From assembly GCA_016124585.1 (NCBI GenBank), contig WGNL01000014.1:161163-225162 (forward strand): a stretch of DNA of 64,000 nt. Direction: 5' to 3'. The notes under the pieces are model-generated. The model did no database searches, was not told the origin of the DNA, and saw only the letters and a program-made list of their open reading frames with translations. The position numbers and the translations under genes were made by a program. Shown here piece after piece: positions 60,701-64,000 of this stretch; position 1 is the stretch's first letter, and every line of letters begins with the position of its first letter. This DNA comes from Bacteroidota bacterium. Its GTDB lineage: Bacteria; Bacteroidota; Bacteroidia; Chitinophagales; Saprospiraceae.

Positions 60701-60720
60701 CCTTATCTCTGCGAGATAGG
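60701..60720 (-). terminator. Possible terminator of the toxin-antitoxin pair
   Basis: Short stem ccttatctc / gagatagg with a 3-nt loop, 15 bp after the toxin stop. No strong T-run, so this is tentative. Confidence 0.35.
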
Positions 60721-60735
60721 CTCTGCGCAACAGCG

Positions 60736-61233
60736 TTAAATCGTCTCCCGCAACTCCCTAAACATATCCATCGGTTTGACACAACGAACTCCCATTGGTT
60801 GGCAGGCATCTGGAATCTTGACCGATTTCTTACTGGCAGGTTCGCTTCTCTCATTGGTGACAAGAGGCAGGTCTTGGTGTTTGGCATAGGCAACCAGCCA
60901 AGCATCCGCTTCGTTGGCATCCATGAAAACATCAAGTGCAGGCTGGGTATAAGGATTGTCTTTATTGGAGTTGGCCCATTGAACGGTACTCGCATATTCT
61001 GCGATAGCGATAGTACTGTCCTTGAAAAAATCCGGTGGCAAGCTCGCTTCACACCAAGCCTTTAGCTCATCATCGTTTTTGTATATCTCCTCCTTTACTT
61101 TGTCTATACTGACGACTTTATTATCAGCAGCAAGCGATGACAGCTTAACCCAAAAACTTGGCACTACATCCAACGGAAAGCTTGAGCGATAGGATTCGAT
61201 GAAGAAGTTGGTGTCAAGGAGGTAAGGGGGCAT
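60736..61233 (-). CDS. DUF4411 PIN-like toxin
   Basis: 165 residues. The PIN acidic pattern is visible: LLDTNFFIESY (Asp near the N-terminus), KEEIYKNDDELKAW, and EADAWLVAYA (Glu/Asp pair), plus LVTNER near the C-terminus. DUF4411 proteins form toxin-antitoxin modules with ImmA/IrrE-type partners; here the antitoxin gene ends 4 bp upstream of the ATG. Likely an RNA endonuclease. Confidence 0.82.
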   Translation of the reverse strand: MPPYLLDTNFFIESYRSSFPLDVVPSFWVKLSSLAADNKVVSIDKVKEEIYKNDDELKAWCEASLPPDFFKDSTIAIAEYASTVQWANSNKDNPYTQPALDVFMDANEADAWLVAYAKHQDLPLVTNERSEPASKKSVKIPDACQPMGVRCVKPMDMFRELRETI

Positions 61234-61237
61234 GGGT

Positions 61238-62371
61238 TTAGAGATGGAGTTTATTGATGAGTTTTTGGTAGGTCTCTCCCTTCAACCCTGTGAGCCGATA
61301 AGCATCCTTATGGCTGATTTGCCCGTTTTTTAGGGCAACGTTCAATCTTGCCACGAAAGTGGTACCAAGCCTTACTTTCAGGTTGCTCAATCCATCACCA
61401 CCTTGGCTTTGCTGAATTTTTTTGTGGTATTCTTCGCTGATATAATTCCGGTAAAAACTGAAATACTCCGGTTTGCTCATAAAGCCTAAATCAAGTGCCC
61501 GTCGAGCAGCTACAATGGGGCTTACCTTAAAATGACGGGCAGCCCCAGCTATGCTTGGTTTCTCATTCCAGAACTCCTTGAACAACTGCGCTGGCACCAA
61601 AAACTCGGCGGCTACCTTATCGCATAACTGCTCCATGGGGTCATCGGCGGGCAGCATCCTTTGGGCATCGAAGCCTGCGCTCTTCCCTGTCCACACATGT
61701 GCCAATTCATGGGCTAGGGTGAACATCTGAGCAGACTTACTGTCGGCATTGTTGACAAACAGGAAGGGTACATAAGCATCCACTAGCACAAAACCCCGAC
61801 ATTCCTCTACTTTTACTTTGCGCCTGGAATTGTTCTCGACGATGCTGTTAAAGACTACTACAATGCCCTGGTCTTCAATTTTACGGGTGAGCAAGGTCTT
61901 AGCATCCGTCCAGTTAGCTTGATGGCTGGCCCATCCACCCTCCAATCCCAACTCCCGGCGCATATCGCTGGCAATGTCCGCTGGAGAATCCCCAAGCCCG
62001 TATTTGCCAACAAAGGGCAGGGTCTCCTCCTCTTGCTCTTGCAGGTATTCAGACAACCAATCTTGTCGGTATTTCAACAGACTGACCGTATCCCTGACGT
62101 TCAGGCTGACAGCAGTATCGCTATTGTTCTTACCCGTGCGGAAAAACGGGATGGGCATTTGCTCTTTTGGAAGCTCTGGCAGGAACAAATAGCCAAATGG
62201 CATATAAACTTTCTTGGCAAAATCCTCCAACTGCCGCACGGTGGGCTGTGCCTGATTGTTCATCCAAAGCTTGACCCGTTCATTTTTATGCAAAAACTCG
62301 TCAAAATCAAAGCCCGCCCGGGCAATGGCCCAGTGGAATCTGCTTGGCGGTATTTGGATGGTGGAACTCAT
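61238..62371 (-). CDS. ImmA/IrrE-family antitoxin with XRE-like N-terminus
   Basis: 377 residues. An N-terminal region resembling a helix-turn-helix (about 20-65: FDFDEFLHKNERVKLW, PTVRQLEDFAKKVYMPFGYLFL) and a C-terminal zinc-metallopeptidase domain with FTLAHELAHVW (HExxH at 221-225) and LCDKVAAEFLVP. It is the partner of the DUF4411 gene and should repress the operon and neutralise the toxin. A TAATTTTG element lies 8-15 nt before the ATG, which would give a nearly leaderless mRNA. Confidence 0.88.
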   Translation of the reverse strand: MSSTIQIPPSRFHWAIARAGFDFDEFLHKNERVKLWMNNQAQPTVRQLEDFAKKVYMPFGYLFLPELPKEQMPIPFFRTGKNNSDTAVSLNVRDTVSLLKYRQDWLSEYLQEQEEETLPFVGKYGLGDSPADIASDMRRELGLEGGWASHQANWTDAKTLLTRKIEDQGIVVVFNSIVENNSRRKVKVEECRGFVLVDAYVPFLFVNNADSKSAQMFTLAHELAHVWTGKSAGFDAQRMLPADDPMEQLCDKVAAEFLVPAQLFKEFWNEKPSIAGAARHFKVSPIVAARRALDLGFMSKPEYFSFYRNYISEEYHKKIQQSQGGDGLSNLKVRLGTTFVARLNVALKNGQISHKDAYRLTGLKGETYQKLINKLHL

Positions 62372-62378
62372 CGTTTGG

Positions 62379-62386
62379 CAAAATTA
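62379..62386 (-). promoter_or_regulatory. -7 element close to the antitoxin start codon
   Basis: CAAAATTA on the plus strand reads TAATTTTG toward the gene; it ends 8 nt before the ATG, so transcription would begin nearly at the start codon. No -33 element is recognised. Confidence 0.35.
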
Positions 62387-62740
62387 GGTGTATATATTGA
62401 GATTGTGAAGGGCTTGTGAAAGGTCTATGTATAGAGTTTGCATTGATAGCTGTGAATGGGAGGTTGAACTATCGTTGGAGAGGAAATGCATGCATTGACT
62501 GAGTTGTGATTGAGTTTTACATAAGGTGAGCGGAGAGATGATTGGCTGCGATTTGCTAGTTCTTAATGGTTTGCGGACGTCTAGAGGCTTTATCTGTCGG
62601 CGGCTGTAAATAGTGTTTTGTTTTTATTCGAAGGGCATACCAAACCCAATTCAGCGGGATTTGGCTGCTGTTAAAATGTAAAATTTTTGTTGAGGAGATT
62701 TGTTCTAATACAGAATAGGCTAAAAAGTATAAACAACTTG
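62387..62740. other. AT-rich intergenic region, no gene seen
   Basis: Separates the toxin-antitoxin operon from the vWA-like gene on the same strand. A 62-codon frame (62556-62744) is present but lacks protein character and overlaps the next stop. No terminator or promoter is clear. Confidence 0.4.
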
Positions 62741-63592
62741 TCAATTTTCGAAAAACTGTTTTAAACTTCTAATTTGAATTTTTTTCAAACTTCCTTTTTC
62801 GAACAATCCATCCCAAAATTTATTTAATCGAATTTCAGAAATGTTCTTTTTATTTACGCCTAATGAATTTGAAGACATCCAATAGACTTGAAAATCATTT
62901 ATTTTCAACTCATTCAGTTTCTCTCGAACTTTTTTACAGTAATAATTGGCTTTACAATTTTCGTCTTTTAAGCTTTTTGTCAGTTCTAATAAGGCTTCAT
63001 CATCAAAATCATAATTTCCATTATCAGAAACATTATTACCTATAAGGCGAAACTGAAAATCACTAATATTATTTTCAGGAGCAACTTCATACCAATCTGT
63101 AATATACAATATTTTGATTACATTTGAAGTGTTAAAAGCATAATCTAAGAGGCTTTGAATACCCTTAAACGAATCAATTATTTTGTTACATCCTACATTT
63201 TTTGCATCAAAGGATAAGGGCTTTGCCCCCCAATTTGATATAATAGTATCCTTTATCACAAAACTGCCATCATTAATATTATCTGCCTGTTCTTTACTTA
63301 CAGAGTAACTAGATATGCTATTAAGTTTGCTTGATTCACAATCCAGTGGGTATATTTCAATACTCATTGGAGTTACACCTTCTTTGTTGCTCAGCAATGA
63401 AATAATCTCATTCTTCAAAGCAAGAACTTTTTGTGGGGACATAAGATAATAAGTGTCAACAAAAATAAAATACATTTTATCATGTTGGTATGTATTTTTA
63501 CCAGAAGATGAACAATAATGATAAATCAATAAAGTTAAAGGAACAATTAATAGTAAAAGTCTTTTCCTTTTTTGTTTTTGTGAAGCTGCCAT
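62741..63592 (-). CDS. Anchored hypothetical protein, weakly von Willebrand A-like
   Basis: 283 residues, not recognised. N-terminal basic segment and TM helix (KRKRLLLLIVPLTLLIYHYC), so the rest is likely periplasmic. A beta strand YFIFVDTYYLMS resembles the first strand and metal-site of vWA domains without the exact DxSxS, and a later IKILYITDWYEV has the same strand-Asp pattern, suggesting a degenerate vWA-like fold. It is very AT-rich. The gene starts 4 bp downstream of the stop of the truncated gene beyond it, so they were probably one operon. Confidence 0.65.
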   Translation of the reverse strand: MAASQKQKRKRLLLLIVPLTLLIYHYCSSSGKNTYQHDKMYFIFVDTYYLMSPQKVLALKNEIISLLSNKEGVTPMSIEIYPLDCESSKLNSISSYSVSKEQADNINDGSFVIKDTIISNWGAKPLSFDAKNVGCNKIIDSFKGIQSLLDYAFNTSNVIKILYITDWYEVAPENNISDFQFRLIGNNVSDNGNYDFDDEALLELTKSLKDENCKANYYCKKVREKLNELKINDFQVYWMSSNSLGVNKKNISEIRLNKFWDGLFEKGSLKKIQIRSLKQFFEN

Positions 63593-63596
63593 GATT

Positions 63597-63881
63597 CTAG
63601 TGTTTGTTATAAAGATAAAGATTAAAATTTAGGATTTTACTATTATGGAATCTTTCAAGTAATTCGTCAGTCCTTCCCTTATACCTTTCTATTATCTCAT
63701 TAAACCCTTTTTGGTATCCCCTTCGGTAAGCATTTATGCACGCCTCTCGTAATTCTTCTAATGCAAATCCTATATTCCAAGATGAAAAATCTTTTGAAAA
63801 ATCGCCATGAAGGGAAGAAAGTTCCGATTGAGCATTTTTAAGTTCGTTTTTGAGTTCACTAGAGTTGTTTTGACATGATAA
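63597..63881 (-). pseudogene. 5'-truncated gene next to a transposase end
   Basis: This frame is open from just after a TGA (63884-63882) to a TAG at 63599-63597, about 94 codons, and contains no ATG. It has protein-like sequence: ELKNELKNAQSELSSLHGDF (coiled coil), then ELREACINAYRRGYQKGFNE and a polar helix. It looks like the C-terminal remnant of a larger gene, interrupted upstream by the insertion sequence. The stop lies 4 bp before the vWA-like gene's ATG. No function recognised. Confidence 0.5.
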
Positions 63882-64000
63882 TCAATCATTTGGACAAATT
63901 AGGCTGTGGTTCCAAAGGCCAGCACAAAGCCCGATTATTTCATGGTATTGATTTATGTCGTGCATTCTCAACCTATCGGACAATATCCTGAATCGTTTCA
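63882..64000 (-). mobile_element. C-terminal end of a DDE transposase (partial)
   Basis: The leftward frame entering the window at 64000 reads KRFRILSDRLRMHDINQYHE, then IIGLCAGLWNHSL, and stops at TGA 63884-63882. The RFRILSDRLR...HEIIGLCAGLWN pattern is the C-terminal end of IS5-superfamily/DDE_Tnp_4-type transposases. Only about 39 codons are present, so the element and its full ends are outside the window, and the family is tentative. Confidence 0.55.

Noticed and set aside
62556..62744. 62-codon minus-strand frame before the vWA-like gene
   Set aside because: No similarity, poor composition and overlap with the next gene's stop; left as intergenic.

Overview
The window looks like a Bacteroidota chromosome, most probably from the Saprospiria/Cytophagia side of the phylum. 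The evidence is a GldB gliding lipoprotein, a PorE-like OmpA/TPR/PD40 protein of the type IX secretion periphery, paired Skp/OmpH genes, a KtrAB potassium system, a fused E1 alpha/beta dehydrogenase, many Ala-Gln-ending signal peptides and lipobox lipoproteins. Several genes also have Bacteroidota-type promoters (TAnnTTTG, often with TTG about 20 bp upstream), and purine-rich Shine-Dalgarno sites are mostly absent. Base composition is mid-range over most of the window and clearly AT-rich in the last ~1.6 kb. I saw no rRNA, tRNA or CRISPR array.

Layout. 1-12.8 kb: housekeeping and envelope genes (anmK, a lipoprotein cytochrome c, a large SWIM/SNF2-type helicase, gldB, a beta-barrel, an MscS channel, a CoA-type Nudix hydrolase behind a serine hydrolase, rlmD). 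12.8-18.5 kb: an accessory block with a type III restriction-modification pair (mod-res), a structured mod leader, an intergenic region with two opposed 21-bp repeat arrays, and a protein made of two copies of an unrecognised domain. 18.5-29 kb: a lipoprotein, a large lamin-tail secreted protein, dnaN, a lipid A-type ABC exporter, the PorE-like protein and a TPR protein. 29-34.3 kb: enoyl-CoA hydratase, fused E1 dehydrogenase, alpha/beta hydrolase and an MFS transporter. 34.3-42.2 kb: a YugP-like membrane zinc protease, a membrane cytochrome c/LRR/discoidin mosaic, and a four-gene surface cluster ending in a vanadium-haloperoxidase-like lipoprotein. 42.2-62.4 kb: mostly conserved genes (trhO, SGNH hydrolase, ktrB-ktrA, purA, fur, rnpA, ettA, an FGE-sulfatase-domain protein, DUF4350/DUF4129, mtaB, two ompH), then a DUF4411/ImmA-IrrE toxin-antitoxin pair. 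62.4-64 kb: an AT-rich island with an unrecognised anchored protein, a 5'-truncated gene upstream of it and the C-terminal end of a DDE transposase running off the edge.

Three observations stand out. First, many short gaps between co-directional genes are filled by arrays of degenerate 5-9 nt words (for example ggattgaa, attgttt, tcattgg), often followed by their inverted complement, so that the spacer can fold. One such array appears to sit in frame inside the E1 gene, and another supplies the fur stop codon. Second, the 720-bp gap between mod and the duplicated-domain gene carries three palindromic structures in the mod leader and two head-to-head trios of 21-bp repeats. Third, the haloperoxidase-like protein is an internal duplication whose N-terminal copy has lost the active-site histidines.
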